DNA from: Streptomyces sp. NRRL F-6676
Lineage (GTDB): Bacteria; Actinomycetota; Actinomycetes; Streptomycetales; Streptomycetaceae
Reading direction: 5' to 3'
DNA length: 64,000 nucleotides
Assembly: GCF_000725625.1 (NCBI RefSeq)
Contig: NZ_JOHS01000001.1
Location: 496,001-560,000, forward strand
The position numbers and the translations under genes were made by a program. The notes under the pieces are model-generated. The model was not told the DNA's origin. It worked only from the letters and a program-made list of their open reading frames with translations, and did no database searches. Below, one piece after another: positions 42,441 through 51,581 of the stretch (position 1 is the stretch's first letter; the number at the start of each line of letters is the position of its first letter).

Positions 42441-43184
42441 TCAGTCGAGACCCTTGCGGCCGGGTGTCCAGAACGGCTTGGTGCGGATGCTGCGCCGTGG
42501 CCATCCGCGCTCCTCGACGAGGTGGCGGCGGACGAGCTGGATCGTCCGGGCCTCGCCCGCCAGGTACGCCACGCCGGGCTCGTCCGGCAGGGCCAGGCCG
42601 CGGACGGCCTCGACCAGCGACTGCGAGGAGGCGGCGGAGCCGCCGTCGCGGTAGCTCCAGGCGAGATCCCAGTGGGCGGGCGTGCCGGGCCGGTCATCAG
42701 GGACCATGTCGACGCGTTCCGCGTCGGTGTCGACCTCGAGCCGGGCGAAGACCATGGCGTCGTCCGGCAGCGCGCGCAGCATGGGGCCGTAGGAGACCTG
42801 CGCGGTCTCCTCCCCGGCGAAGAGGTGGTAGGCGGCCGTGTCGTCCGGGACGAAGGTGCCCTGCGGCTTGAGCAGCATCAGCTCGTCGCCCGGCCGGGCG
42901 GTGCGGGCCCACTGGGCGCCCGGCCCGTCACCGTGGTCGAACACGATCAGCTCCATGGACTGGTCGCGGTAGTCCCACACGGAGTAGGTGCGCAGGGTGC
43001 CCACGAGCCAGTCGACGGCAGCCGACGCGGCCGCGACCTGGAGGCGTACGTGCTGGCCCGGCTGCCAGGTGAGACCGGCCAGCGCGGGGCCGGTGAGGGT
43101 CACCCGGCGCAGGCGCGGTCCCCGCTGCTCGACGGCGTGTACCCGGGCAGGCAGGAGGAGGCGGTCCATGAGGCGGCTCTTCAC
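42441..43184 (-). CDS. Siderophore-interacting protein (ferric-siderophore reductase)
   Basis: 247 aa from GTG 43184, with AAGGAG about 10 nt upstream. FAD-binding LRTYSVWDYRDQSMELIVF and PGAQWARTARPGDEL are near residues 60-100. The SIP C-terminal domain has YHLFAGEETAQ and VAYLAGEARTIQLVRRHLVE, with the closing SIRTKPFWTPGRKG. It uses NAD(P)H and flavin to reduce iron in imported siderophores in the cytoplasm. No DmdR-type iron box is visible upstream, and no siderophore transporter is adjacent. Confidence 0.9.
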   Translation of the reverse strand: MKSRLMDRLLLPARVHAVEQRGPRLRRVTLTGPALAGLTWQPGQHVRLQVAAASAAVDWLVGTLRTYSVWDYRDQSMELIVFDHGDGPGAQWARTARPGDELMLLKPQGTFVPDDTAAYHLFAGEETAQVSYGPMLRALPDDAMVFARLEVDTDAERVDMVPDDRPGTPAHWDLAWSYRDGGSAASSQSLVEAVRGLALPDEPGVAYLAGEARTIQLVRRHLVEERGWPRRSIRTKPFWTPGRKGLD

Positions 43185-43477
43185 GGGGTGGGTCTCCTTG
43201 GACTGGGAGTGGGACAGGTGGCCGAGGCCTTGTAGGAGGGGACGACGGCGGGCGGGCCCGGGTTGAGGCGAAGCGGAATCTGCGGGTCACGGTGCCGGCG
43301 GAGGCGGAGGCGGAGGCGGGGGCGGAGGCGGAGGCGTAGGCGGAGCGCGAGGCGGTAGTCCGACGGATGGGCCCCGCCCTGCGGGCCGTGCTCCTGCCCG
43401 CGCCGCAACCTGCTGCTCCGGTGAAGGAGGAGGGGCGTCATCGAACCGCGTGGTCACGCGGCCGTTAGGGTGGGGCG
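43185..43477. other. 293-bp gap with a GGAGGC repeat
   Basis: The gap between two divergent genes holds the SIP ribosome site at its left and a 45-bp hexanucleotide repeat at 43299-43343. TAGGGT (43466-43471), 6 nt before GTG 43478, is a likely leaderless -10 box for the 2H phosphoesterase. No gene was seen. Confidence 0.5.
43299..43343 (+). repeat. CGGAGG/GGAGGC hexanucleotide tandem repeat
   Basis: About seven copies with single-base variants (one GGGGGC, one GTAGGC). Non-coding, between two divergent genes. Confidence 0.8.
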
Positions 43478-44011
43478 GTGCGCACGGTCGAGCTGTTGTT
43501 GGACGAGGCGGCGGACTCGACGGTCCGGGAGGCATGGCGACGGCTGGCGGACGCGGGCCTGCCGAGCCAGGCGCGCCACCCCTCACCGACCAACAGCCCG
43601 CACCTCACCCTGGCCGCCTGCCCCGAGCTGACCGCCCCGATTCGCTGGGAACTCGCGGAGGTGGCCGCCTGTCTGCCGCTGCCGGTGTGGTTCGACGGTG
43701 TGGTCCGCTTCGAGCGGCCCACCTCGGTGCTGGCCTGGTCGCTGGAGCTCGACGCCGCGCTGGCCGGCCTGCACCGCAGGGTGTGGGACGCGGTGGTCTC
43801 CGACAGCCCGCCCGACGCACTCAACCCGTTCCACCAGCCCGGGCGCTGGAGCCCGCACATCACCCTCGGCCGTACCCGCCGGGCGGGTGCCTTCGCCGGC
43901 CGCCGCGTCCCCGAACTGCTGCCCGCGCCACCGCTGTCCGCCCGCCTCACGCTCCTGCGGAGCTACGACACGGAGACCGGAACGCTGGAGGTGCTGGAGC
44001 CCCGGGCCTGA
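43478..44011 (+). CDS. 2'-5' RNA ligase/2H phosphoesterase-family protein
   Basis: 177 aa from GTG 43478; the TAGGGT box makes the message probably leaderless. Two HxTx motifs, SPHLTLAAC (about residue 41) and SPHITLGRT (about residue 126), give the two catalytic His of 2H phosphoesterases. Family members act on cyclic phosphates of RNA ends or nucleotides. A pure (GCCGTC) repeat follows the stop. Confidence 0.86.
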   Translation: MRTVELLLDEAADSTVREAWRRLADAGLPSQARHPSPTNSPHLTLAACPELTAPIRWELAEVAACLPLPVWFDGVVRFERPTSVLAWSLELDAALAGLHRRVWDAVVSDSPPDALNPFHQPGRWSPHITLGRTRRAGAFAGRRVPELLPAPPLSARLTLLRSYDTETGTLEVLEPRA

Positions 44012-44023
44012 GCGATCCCCTCG

Positions 44024-44081
<58 letters not shown>

Positions 44082-44273
44082 GTCACGGCGGCGCCGGGCT
44101 ATAGTCACGAGGTCGCGAAAAACGATGTACCGCGGGTGCGCCCCGGACATCGCTCGTACATCGACGCAGATGGTTCTGCTCGGTGAGCGTCTCCTTGCCG
44201 AGGCCGGACAACCCGTCCGCTCCCGGCGCCGACCACCGCCGGCGCGTGCCGGCGCGACAGAGGAGCGCACCGC

Positions 44274-45471
44274 ATGCGGAAGACCATCGATACCGGGACC
44301 GTGACCGGCACCGACATCGCCATCGTCGGAGCGGGACTGGGCGGGCTGACGCTCGCCCGGGTGCTTCAGACCCACGGCGTCGCCACGACGATCCACGAGG
44401 CCGAACCCTCCGGAACGACCCGCACCCAGGGCGGCCTGCTCGACATCCACGAGGACACCGGACAGGTCGCGCTTCGCGCGGCCGGGCTGTACGAGGAGTT
44501 CCTCGCCCTGGTCCGCCCGGGCGAGGACGCCAAGCGCGTGGTCGACCGCCACGGCACGGTCCTGCTCGACCTGCCGGGGGACTCCGGTACGGCCCGACCG
44601 GAGGTGGACCGCGGCGCACTCAGGCGCCTGCTCATCGACTCACTGACGCCCGGGACGATCAGGTGGGGGCACAAGCTCACCTCGGTCCGGCGCGGTGCGG
44701 AGGGCGGCTACGACCTCGCCTTCGCCGATGGCTCCGGCGCACACGCCGGCCTCGTCGTCGGCGCGGACGGCGCATGGTCGAAGGTGCGTCCGCTGCTCAC
44801 CGAGGCCGAGCCCCTGTACAGCGGAACCTGTTTCATCGAGATCGCCCTCGCCCCAGGACGCCCAGGACGCCCAGGACGGCCAGGAAGCCCAGGACGCGCA
44901 GGGCAGCCAGGACGGCCGGGCGAGCCTGGCCTCGATCGGCAGCGGCACGCTGATGGCGGTCGCGCCGGGCAAGGGCATCATCGCCCATCGCTACGCCGAC
45001 GGGCAGGTGCGCGGATACGTCGCACTGAACAAGCCCGAGGCGTGGGTGCGGTCGATCGACTTCGGCGACCGCTCCGCAGGTCTCCACCACGTGGCCGCCG
45101 AGTTCGACGGCTGGTCGCCGTCGCTCACCGCCTTCGTGACCCGGAGCCAGGCGGAACCGTGGCTCCGCCCCATCCATGCCCTTCCGGTCGGCCTCCGATG
45201 GGGCAGGGTGCCGGGTGTGACGCTCCTCGGCGATGCCGCGCATCTGATGTCGCCCTTTGCCGGCGAGGGCGCGAACCTCGCCATGTACGACGGCGCGGAC
45301 CTGGCGGGCGCGTTGGCGGAGCAACCCGATGTCGAGTCCGCGCTCAGCGCCTACGAGGAACGGCTGTTCCCGCGCGGGGGCGGCGCCGCCGACCGCTCGG
45401 CCCGCAACATGCGGCTCTTCTTCGGCCCGGAGGCACCGCGGAGCGTGGCAGCCCTGTTCGATCCCTCCTGA
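44274..45471 (+). pseudogene. TetX-like FAD monooxygenase, interrupted by a +1 frameshift at a repeat tract
   Basis: Frame one from ATG 44274 gives [19 protein letters not shown] (FAD site), then [19 protein letters not shown] and [17 protein letters not shown]. Frame two continues with [39 protein letters not shown] and the end of the fold to TGA 45471. They meet at CCCC 44851-44854; one C fewer joins I-A-L-A to a Q-D-A-Q-D-type repeat (44854-44920, CAGGACGCC units). The repeat inserts about 20 polar residues not usual in TetX relatives. Read as it stands, the product would end with a long unrelated tail. Either a real slippage mutation or a base error. TetX-type enzymes hydroxylate tetracyclines or other aromatics; the substrate here is unknown. 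Confidence 0.8.
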
Positions 45472-45492
45472 ATCCCGTGGCCGAGGCGTCGG

Positions 45493-45660
45493 TCACCCGT
45501 GCCGAGGCGGCGCACTCGCCCGTACCAGGGCTCGTGCCAGGTCCGCGCTCAGGGAGACGTCGTCGAGCGGGAGCAGTCGTGTCGCGAGGGCGCCCTCGTG
45601 GAGCAGGAGAAGCCGGGCGGCCAGGACGGCGGGCTCCCGATTGCGCCACGACGCGCCGGA
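45493..45660 (-). pseudogene. C-terminal remnant of a TetR-family regulator
   Basis: About 55 codons on the minus strand end at 45493. They read [20 protein letters not shown] and [13 protein letters not shown], closely like the last helices of TetR regulators. No helix-turn-helix precedes it, since the GH13 terminator begins at 45698. TetX-like genes are often paired with a TetR gene, so this may be the remains of that regulator. Confidence 0.5.
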
Positions 45661-45697
45661 CCGCGGCCGGGGCCTGTCGTCGGACCGGGGCCGAAGG

Positions 45698-45726
45698 ACG
45701 GTGCCCGGCGCCGCGCCGGGCACCGT
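45698..45726 (-). terminator. Strong hairpin ending the hisD-like/ABC/GH13 operon
   Basis: A perfect 13-bp stem (45698-45710 with 45714-45726), starting ACGGTGCCCGGCG, has a 3-nt loop. It begins 15 nt after the GH13 stop at 45741 on the minus strand. Confidence 0.78.
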
Positions 45727-45740
45727 GCCCCCTCCTCCCG

Positions 45741-47414
45741 CTACTCCCTGACGAACCAGACCGTCCCCTCGGCCGGCAGCCGGCCGTCCACCGCCGTCGA
45801 GGCGGCCAGTACCCGGGCCCCGGGCGGAAGGGGGACCGGCTCGGTGGTGAGGTTGGCCAGGACCTCGACGGGGCCGTTGGCGAAGTACAGCAGCCCGGGC
45901 GGGGACGGCAGCCAGCGCAGCTCGCCCGCGCCCAGCCCGTACCGGCGGCGCAGTGACAGCAGAAGGCGGTAGAGGCTGAGGGTCGAGTCGGGATCGTCGC
46001 GCTGGGTGTCGGCCGCGAAGGAGGCGAAGTAGGACGGCTGAGGCAGCCAGGTGCCGGGGGTGCTGCTGAAGCCCATCGCGGTGTCGCCCGCGGTCCAGGG
46101 CAGGGGGACCCGGCAGCCGTCGCGGCCGCGGATGCGGTGGCCGGAGCGCTCCCAGACGGGATCCTGACGGGCGGCGTCGGGCAGGTCGGTGACCTCGGGG
46201 AGGCCCAGTTCCTCCCCCTGGTAGAGATAGGCGGAGCCGGGCAGGGCGAGCATGAGCGCGGTCGCGGCGCGGGCGCGGCGCAGGCCCAGCGCGCGGTCGG
46301 GCTGGGGGTCGTCGGCGCCGACGCCGTGTTCCAGGGCGACGGGGCCGTCGTAGCCGAAGCGGCTGGCGTGGCGCATCACGTCGTGGTTGGACAGGACCCA
46401 GGTGGTGGGAGCGCCCACGGCGTCGTTGGCGGCCAGCGACTCGTCGATGACGCGGCGCAGGTCGGCCGGCCGCCACGGGGTCTCCAGGAAGCGGAAGTTG
46501 AAGGCCTGGTGCATCTCGTCGGCGCGGATGATGCGGGCGGCGCGCTCGGGGGGCAGCCAGGCCTCGGCGCACAGGATGCGGTGGCCGTCGTAGCCGTCCA
46601 GCAGCCGGCGCCAGGAGCGGAAGATGTCGTGGATGCCGTCCTGGTCCCACATGGGCGGCATCACGCCGTCGACCGGTTCGACGACCCCGTGGACGGGATG
46701 CGGCCAGTCGGGCAGGCCGGGGGCCTTGACGAGGGCGTCGCAGACGTCGACGCGGAAGCCGTCGACGCCGCGGTCGAGCCAGAACCTCAGCGTGGTCTCG
46801 AAGTCCTCGCGCACGGCGGGACTGTCCCAGTTCCAGTCGGGCTGGCCGGGGTCGAACAGATGGAGGTACCACTGCCCGGGGCTGCCGTCGGCCTCGGTGA
46901 CGCGGGTCCAGGCGGGGCCCTCGAACATCGACGTCCAGTCGTTGGGCGGCAGGCTTCCGTCGGGGCCGCGGCCGTCGCGGAAGTGGAACAGGGCCCGTTC
47001 CGCGCTGCCGGGCGGCGCGCCCAACGCCGCCTGAAAAGAGGGGTGTTGTGCGGAGCAGTGGTTCGGGACGAGGTCGACGACGACGCGGATGCCCACCGCG
47101 TGGGCGCGGGCCAGCAGGGCGTCGAAGTCGTGGAGGGTGCCGTAGCGCGGGTCGACGTCACGGTAGTCGGCGACGTCGTAGCCGCCGTCGACCTGCGGGG
47201 AGGGATAGAACGGCGAGAGCCAGAGGGCGTCGACGCCGAGACCGGCCAGATGGTCCAGGCGGGCGGTGATGCCGGGCAGGTCGCCCGTGCCGTCGCCGTC
47301 GCTGTCGGCGAAGGAGCGCGGGTAGATCTGGTAGATGACGGCGGTGCGCCACCAGGCGTCGTCCGCGGCGGAGGAGGCGGGCGACGGCGCGGGCGTGGTG
47401 TCGGCTGACGTCAT
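45741..47414 (-). CDS. GH13 alpha-glucosidase (oligo-1,6-glucosidase-like)
   Basis: 557 aa from ATG 47414, overlapping the previous stop by 4 bp. The four GH13 regions are complete: [18 protein letters not shown] (nucleophile Asp), ILCAEAWLP (acid/base Glu) and [10 protein letters not shown] (third Asp). It starts [20 protein letters not shown], with no signal peptide, so it acts in the cytoplasm on imported glucosides. It is the last gene of the LysR-controlled operon. Bonds cut are alpha-glucosidic; the true substrate may be an alpha-glucosyl conjugate brought in by the adjacent ABC transporter (inference). Confidence 0.92.
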   Translation of the reverse strand: MTSADTTPAPSPASSAADDAWWRTAVIYQIYPRSFADSDGDGTGDLPGITARLDHLAGLGVDALWLSPFYPSPQVDGGYDVADYRDVDPRYGTLHDFDALLARAHAVGIRVVVDLVPNHCSAQHPSFQAALGAPPGSAERALFHFRDGRGPDGSLPPNDWTSMFEGPAWTRVTEADGSPGQWYLHLFDPGQPDWNWDSPAVREDFETTLRFWLDRGVDGFRVDVCDALVKAPGLPDWPHPVHGVVEPVDGVMPPMWDQDGIHDIFRSWRRLLDGYDGHRILCAEAWLPPERAARIIRADEMHQAFNFRFLETPWRPADLRRVIDESLAANDAVGAPTTWVLSNHDVMRHASRFGYDGPVALEHGVGADDPQPDRALGLRRARAATALMLALPGSAYLYQGEELGLPEVTDLPDAARQDPVWERSGHRIRGRDGCRVPLPWTAGDTAMGFSSTPGTWLPQPSYFASFAADTQRDDPDSTLSLYRLLLSLRRRYGLGAGELRWLPSPPGLLYFANGPVEVLANLTTEPVPLPPGARVLAASTAVDGRLPAEGTVWFVRE

Positions 47415-48268
47415 AGCTGGGGGCTCTCCTGGGCGTAGAGGTCGGTGCGGCGGTCGCGGAGCAGGTCGTTGTGCGGGGAGAGGGACTTGTCCCGGGAGAG
47501 GTGGAGGAAGACATCGGTGACGGCCCGGTGCCGTGTCGCCGCGGTGGCGGTGGCGGTGAGCCAGCCGTACTGGTTGACGACGGCCGTCCCCTGTGTCCAG
47601 GCCTGCCCGCGCTCGGTGCCGCCGCGGTCCGCGCAGGCGATGTAGACGCCGTTGGCGCGTGCGGCGGCCTGGGCCTGGACGATCTCGGCGGGGCGTTCGC
47701 CGGCCGGGTGCTCCTCCAGGGGCCAGTTGGTCGGTACGGCGATCAGGTCGGCCCCCGCCGTGGCCAGCCGGCGGGGCATCTCCGGGAACTCCAGGTCGTA
47801 GCAGATCAGCACACCGATGCGGCCGTGCGGTGTGGTGACGACCGGAGCCATCCGTTCACCGGGGGTGAAGAACAGCGTCTCGCGGTCCCAGAGATGGGTC
47901 TTGCGGTACACGGCGCGTACGCCGTCGGCGTCGACGACGGCGGCGCTGTTGTACAGCGCGTGGCCGCCGTCCTCGCAGAAGCCGAGCACCACGACGGTAC
48001 GGGTGCCGGCCAGCAGGCGGGTGAGGTCGGTGAAGAAGGCGTCGCCAGGGGTGATCGCGGTGCGCCGCGCCTCGTCCGCGTCGGCGAACACATAGCCGGA
48101 CGTGGTGAGTTCGGGCAGGACGACGATGTCGGCCCGCTCGGAGCGGGCGCGCCGGACGGCGTCGAGGGCCAGTTCCTTGTTGTGGGCGAGCTCGCCGACC
48201 CGCGGCGCGAGTTGTTCGCACACCACACGGGCGACGCCACTGTCCGGGACCGGGGCGGGCGCGGTCAT
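47411..48268 (-). CDS. Carbon-nitrogen hydrolase (nitrilase superfamily)
   Basis: 285 aa from ATG 48268, overlapping the permease stop (ATGA). The catalytic triad is visible: Glu in VLPELTTSGY, Lys in YRKTHLWDRE and Cys in ICYDLEFPEM. The family hydrolyses amides, ureas or nitriles in the cytoplasm. Closest in style to aliphatic amidases and carbamoylases. Its place between transporter and alpha-glucosidase suggests the imported compound contains an amide bond (inference). Confidence 0.9.
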   Translation of the reverse strand: MTAPAPVPDSGVARVVCEQLAPRVGELAHNKELALDAVRRARSERADIVVLPELTTSGYVFADADEARRTAITPGDAFFTDLTRLLAGTRTVVVLGFCEDGGHALYNSAAVVDADGVRAVYRKTHLWDRETLFFTPGERMAPVVTTPHGRIGVLICYDLEFPEMPRRLATAGADLIAVPTNWPLEEHPAGERPAEIVQAQAAARANGVYIACADRGGTERGQAWTQGTAVVNQYGWLTATATAATRHRAVTDVFLHLSRDKSLSPHNDLLRDRRTDLYAQESPQL

Positions 48269-49074
48269 TTGACGGCTCCTTCGGTGAGGCCGCTGATCAG
48301 GCGCCGCTGGAGGAAGACATAGGCCAGCAGCACCGGCAGGGCGACCAGGACGGCGGCGGCCGCGGTCACGGCCGGGTCACTGGAACGGGCGGCCCCGGAG
48401 AAGAAGGACAGCGCCAGCGGCACGGTCTGCACCGAGGGGTTGTCCGGGACGAGGATGAGCGCGAGGAGGAACTCGTTCCAGGTGAACAGGAACAGCACGG
48501 TGCCCAGAGTGGTGATCGCGGGACCGGCGATGGGCAGGACGACCAGGCGCAGGCTCTGCAAACGGCTCGTGCCGTCGATGCGCGCCGCCTCCAGCAGCTC
48601 CACCGGGACGGAGGCGAAGAACGACCGCATCCACAGCACGCCCAGCGGCACCGACAGCGCGATCTGCGGCAGGATCAGTGCCCAGTAGGTGTCGATGAGA
48701 TGCCATCCGGTGAGCAGCTCGTACAGCGGCAGTACGGTCACCTCGTAGGGCAGGACCAGCCCCAGCAGCAGCAGTCCCACGATGACCTTGCCGCCGGGCA
48801 CCCGCATGGTGGCGAGCGCGTAGCCGGCCAGGGCGGCCAGGACGACGGTGACCACCACGACGGTGACCGACACCAGCGCGCTCGACAGCAGGGCGGAGCC
48901 GAACCGGCCCTGCGTCCAGGCCGTGGAGTAGCCGGCGAACGTCCATCCGCCGGAGGAGCCGGCCACCCCGTGCAGGGACGAGACGACGATCGAGGCCAGG
49001 GGGAAGACGGCGACGGCGGCGGCGAGGACGAGCAGCGCGTGGGTGGCGACGCTCTCGCCGCGGGCGATCCTCAT
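48265..49074 (-). CDS. ABC transporter permease (carbohydrate type, MalG-like)
   Basis: 269 aa from ATG 49074, overlapping the upstream stop. Six helices and the EAA loop ELLEAARIDGTSRLQSLRLV are typical of CUT1-family sugar permeases. It pairs with the permease at 49071-50087 and the lipoprotein at 50084-51445. No ATPase is encoded in this operon; such systems in Streptomyces commonly use the shared MsiK ATPase. Confidence 0.92.
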   Translation of the reverse strand: MRIARGESVATHALLVLAAAVAVFPLASIVVSSLHGVAGSSGGWTFAGYSTAWTQGRFGSALLSSALVSVTVVVVTVVLAALAGYALATMRVPGGKVIVGLLLLGLVLPYEVTVLPLYELLTGWHLIDTYWALILPQIALSVPLGVLWMRSFFASVPVELLEAARIDGTSRLQSLRLVVLPIAGPAITTLGTVLFLFTWNEFLLALILVPDNPSVQTVPLALSFFSGAARSSDPAVTAAAAVLVALPVLLAYVFLQRRLISGLTEGAVK

Positions 49075-50087
49075 GACGACTGCACCTTCCTGTCCGGTGT
49101 GCGCGGCCCGGCGAACCGGCGGCGCGGGCCCTCGCGTTCGCGCAGCGCCAGCTGGACGACCACCACGACGAGGAGGATGACCAGGGTCAGCACGATGGCC
49201 AGGGCGGAGGCCCGGCCGAGCATGCGGTTCTGGAACGCGTCCTGGTAGACGTACAGGCTGGGCACGGTCGTGCTGGTGCCGGGGCCGCCCCGGGTGGTGT
49301 TCCAGATCAGGTCGAAGTTGCGCAGCGCGAAGGTGATGGTGAGGACCAGCGCGATCGAGATCTGCGGGCGCAGGGCGGGCAGGGTGATCGCGAAGAACTC
49401 CCGCACCGGCCCGGCGCCGTCGAGACGGGCGGCCTCGTAGGTGGAGCGGTCGATGGTGACGATGCCGCTGAGGAAGAGCACCATGCACAGCCCGTACTCC
49501 ACCCAGGTGCCGATCAGTCCGATCGACGGCAGGGCGGTGCTGAAGTCGCCCAGCCAGCTGGTGGCGAACCGGCCCAGTCCCATGGCCCGGAGCACCGCGT
49601 TGACGGGGCCGTCCGAGGCGAGCAGGTTCCGCCAGGCGACGGCGACGACGACGCTGGACAGGATCTGCGGCAGGAACAGCACCGCACGGAACACCGTCAG
49701 CCCGTACACCCGGATCCGGGACATCGCCCCGGCCAGCAGCAGGCCGACGCAGACCGGCAGCGCGGAGTAGAAGAACAGCAGGACCAGGGAGTGCAGCAGT
49801 GCGGCGCGCAGCCGGCCGTCGGTGAAGACGGCCGTGTAGTTGCCCCAGCCGACGGGCGTGCCCACGGTCAGACCGTCGTAGGCGTAGAACGAGTACCAGA
49901 CGGAGATGCCGATCGGGTAGAGCACGAAGACGCCGAAGAAGGCCAGGGCCGGGGCGACGTACAGCAGTGAGGTCCAGGAGAGGGAGGACAGCCGGGCGAC
50001 GGGGGAGGGGCGGCGGCGCCGGCCGCCGGTGGCCGACGGCGCGGAGGTCGCGGTGGAGCGCCCGGTGGTGGGGGCCGCGGTGCTCAT
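49071..50087 (-). CDS. ABC transporter permease (carbohydrate type, MalF-like)
   Basis: 338 aa from ATG 50087, overlapping the lipoprotein gene by 4 bp. A basic Ser/Thr/Ala-rich N-terminus (residues 1-35) precedes six helices. The EAA loop STYEAARLDGAGPVREFFAI identifies the CUT1 sugar permease family. Partner of the MalG-like permease downstream. Confidence 0.92.
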   Translation of the reverse strand: MSTAAPTTGRSTATSAPSATGGRRRRPSPVARLSSLSWTSLLYVAPALAFFGVFVLYPIGISVWYSFYAYDGLTVGTPVGWGNYTAVFTDGRLRAALLHSLVLLFFYSALPVCVGLLLAGAMSRIRVYGLTVFRAVLFLPQILSSVVVAVAWRNLLASDGPVNAVLRAMGLGRFATSWLGDFSTALPSIGLIGTWVEYGLCMVLFLSGIVTIDRSTYEAARLDGAGPVREFFAITLPALRPQISIALVLTITFALRNFDLIWNTTRGGPGTSTTVPSLYVYQDAFQNRMLGRASALAIVLTLVILLVVVVVQLALREREGPRRRFAGPRTPDRKVQSS

Positions 50088-51445
50088 CGCTTCTGCCTCG
50101 CCGTCCGCCAGGAGGCCTGGACCGCTTTCAGGAACTCCGCGCCGCTCGTGCGGCCGGACATGACCTCCTGGAGCTTGCCGCCCATGACGTTGAGCATGTC
50201 GGTGGCGGTCCAGTCGTAGTAGCCGATCTGGGTTCCGGCGGCGATGGTGCGCTTGAGCGCGTCGAGGGTCTGGCTCTGGAGGCTGTTGCCGCCCTTCACG
50301 CCGTCGGTGACGACGGGAAGCCGGCCGGTGTCGAGGATCTCCTGGCCGGTTCGCGGGGTGTGCAGGGCGGCGAGGAAGGCGACCGCGGCGGGGGTGACCT
50401 TCGAGGAGGCGGAGATGTGCCAGGGGGAGGCGGTCGCTCCGGCGCCCCCGGTGGTCAGGGCACCGAAGCCGAACTTCCCGGGGTCGAGTGTGGCGCCGTT
50501 CCAGGAGCCGCCGACGAAGAAGACGCCCGAGCCCTTGGCGAAGCGGGAGACGGCGTCCTCGTTGCTCAGGCCGTCGTAGCCGGAGCCGAAGTAGCCCTTC
50601 TTCGCCCAGTCGGCCATCGTCCCGGCCGCCTTCGCGTTGCCCGGGGTGACGAAGGTGGTGTCCGCCTTGCCGCCGATCCAGTCCCGGATCGAGGCCGGTG
50701 ACTGCTCGGTGGCGGCGAGGTCGGAGAAGATGTGGGTGGCGGCGTACTGGTCGCTGTTGCCCAGCATGATCGGCTGCTTGCCGGCCTTCTTGACGAGCGG
50801 CAGGTCCTTCTCCAGATCGGCGAGGGACCGCGGCGGCCGCAGGCCGACTTCCTCGAGCTGGGCCTTGTTGTAGTAGATGCCCTGGACCTCGCTGATGGGC
50901 GACATGCCGTAGAGATTGCCGTTGCCGAACGCGGTACCCGAGCCGTTCCAGCGGGCGGGGGCCAGGGTGCTGGCGCCGGTGCCGGTGATCCAGCCGTAGG
51001 CGGCCGCCACGTCGTCCAGCGGCCGGACCAGTTTGGCCTTGACCAGCGCCCCGTCGACCGCGTAGCCGATGTTGCCCTGGAAGAGGTCGGGCGGGTTGGT
51101 GCCGGAGGCGGCGTTGACGACGGTGGCGACGAGGTCGTCGAAGCTCTTATAGGTGAGGTCGACCCTGACGTTCGGATACCGCTTCTCGAAGGCCGGCACC
51201 ACGGACTTCATCAGGGGCTTCTCCGCCTGGTCCGCCCACATCCGCAGGGTGACCTCGCCGAGCTCCGCGACCTGTGCGGGGGTCACGGGGTCGGTGACGG
51301 CGGGCTGGTTCGCGCCGGCGGGGCTCTTGCCCGCCCCGGGCGGGCTGCATCCGGCGCAGGCCAGCAGGGCGGCCAGCGCGGTGACCGCGGCGGCGACCGG
51401 GGCGAGCCGGGGCGGGCCCGCCCCTTCACGGCGTACGGATTTCAT
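50084..51445 (-). CDS. ABC transporter substrate-binding lipoprotein (carbohydrate type)
   Basis: 453 aa from ATG 51445; ribosome site weak. Residues 1-32 are a lipoprotein signal with lipobox LLAC or CAGC, so it is anchored outside the membrane. EVTLRMWADQAEKPLMKSVV and FEKRYPNVRVDLTYKSFDDL are typical of sugar-binding family 1; YYNKAQLEEVGLRPPRSLAD confirms it. The 136-bp gap after the hisD-like gene is gene-free, so it is probably still in the same transcript. Substrate unknown; neighbours suggest an alpha-glucoside or amide-containing conjugate. Confidence 0.9.
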   Translation of the reverse strand: MKSVRREGAGPPRLAPVAAAVTALAALLACAGCSPPGAGKSPAGANQPAVTDPVTPAQVAELGEVTLRMWADQAEKPLMKSVVPAFEKRYPNVRVDLTYKSFDDLVATVVNAASGTNPPDLFQGNIGYAVDGALVKAKLVRPLDDVAAAYGWITGTGASTLAPARWNGSGTAFGNGNLYGMSPISEVQGIYYNKAQLEEVGLRPPRSLADLEKDLPLVKKAGKQPIMLGNSDQYAATHIFSDLAATEQSPASIRDWIGGKADTTFVTPGNAKAAGTMADWAKKGYFGSGYDGLSNEDAVSRFAKGSGVFFVGGSWNGATLDPGKFGFGALTTGGAGATASPWHISASSKVTPAAVAFLAALHTPRTGQEILDTGRLPVVTDGVKGGNSLQSQTLDALKRTIAAGTQIGYYDWTATDMLNVMGGKLQEVMSGRTSGAEFLKAVQASWRTARQKR

Positions 51446-51581
51446 GGTGCACCGGTTCTCTGTACGGGGTGGCTGGGTCGGGAGGTGAGGGAGAGGGGGG
51501 CGGAGCCGCGCGGGCCGGACCGTCCCGGGGAGGCGAGGGCGCGTGGGCCGGGACGGTACGGGCCGCGGGAGAGGCCCGGGG

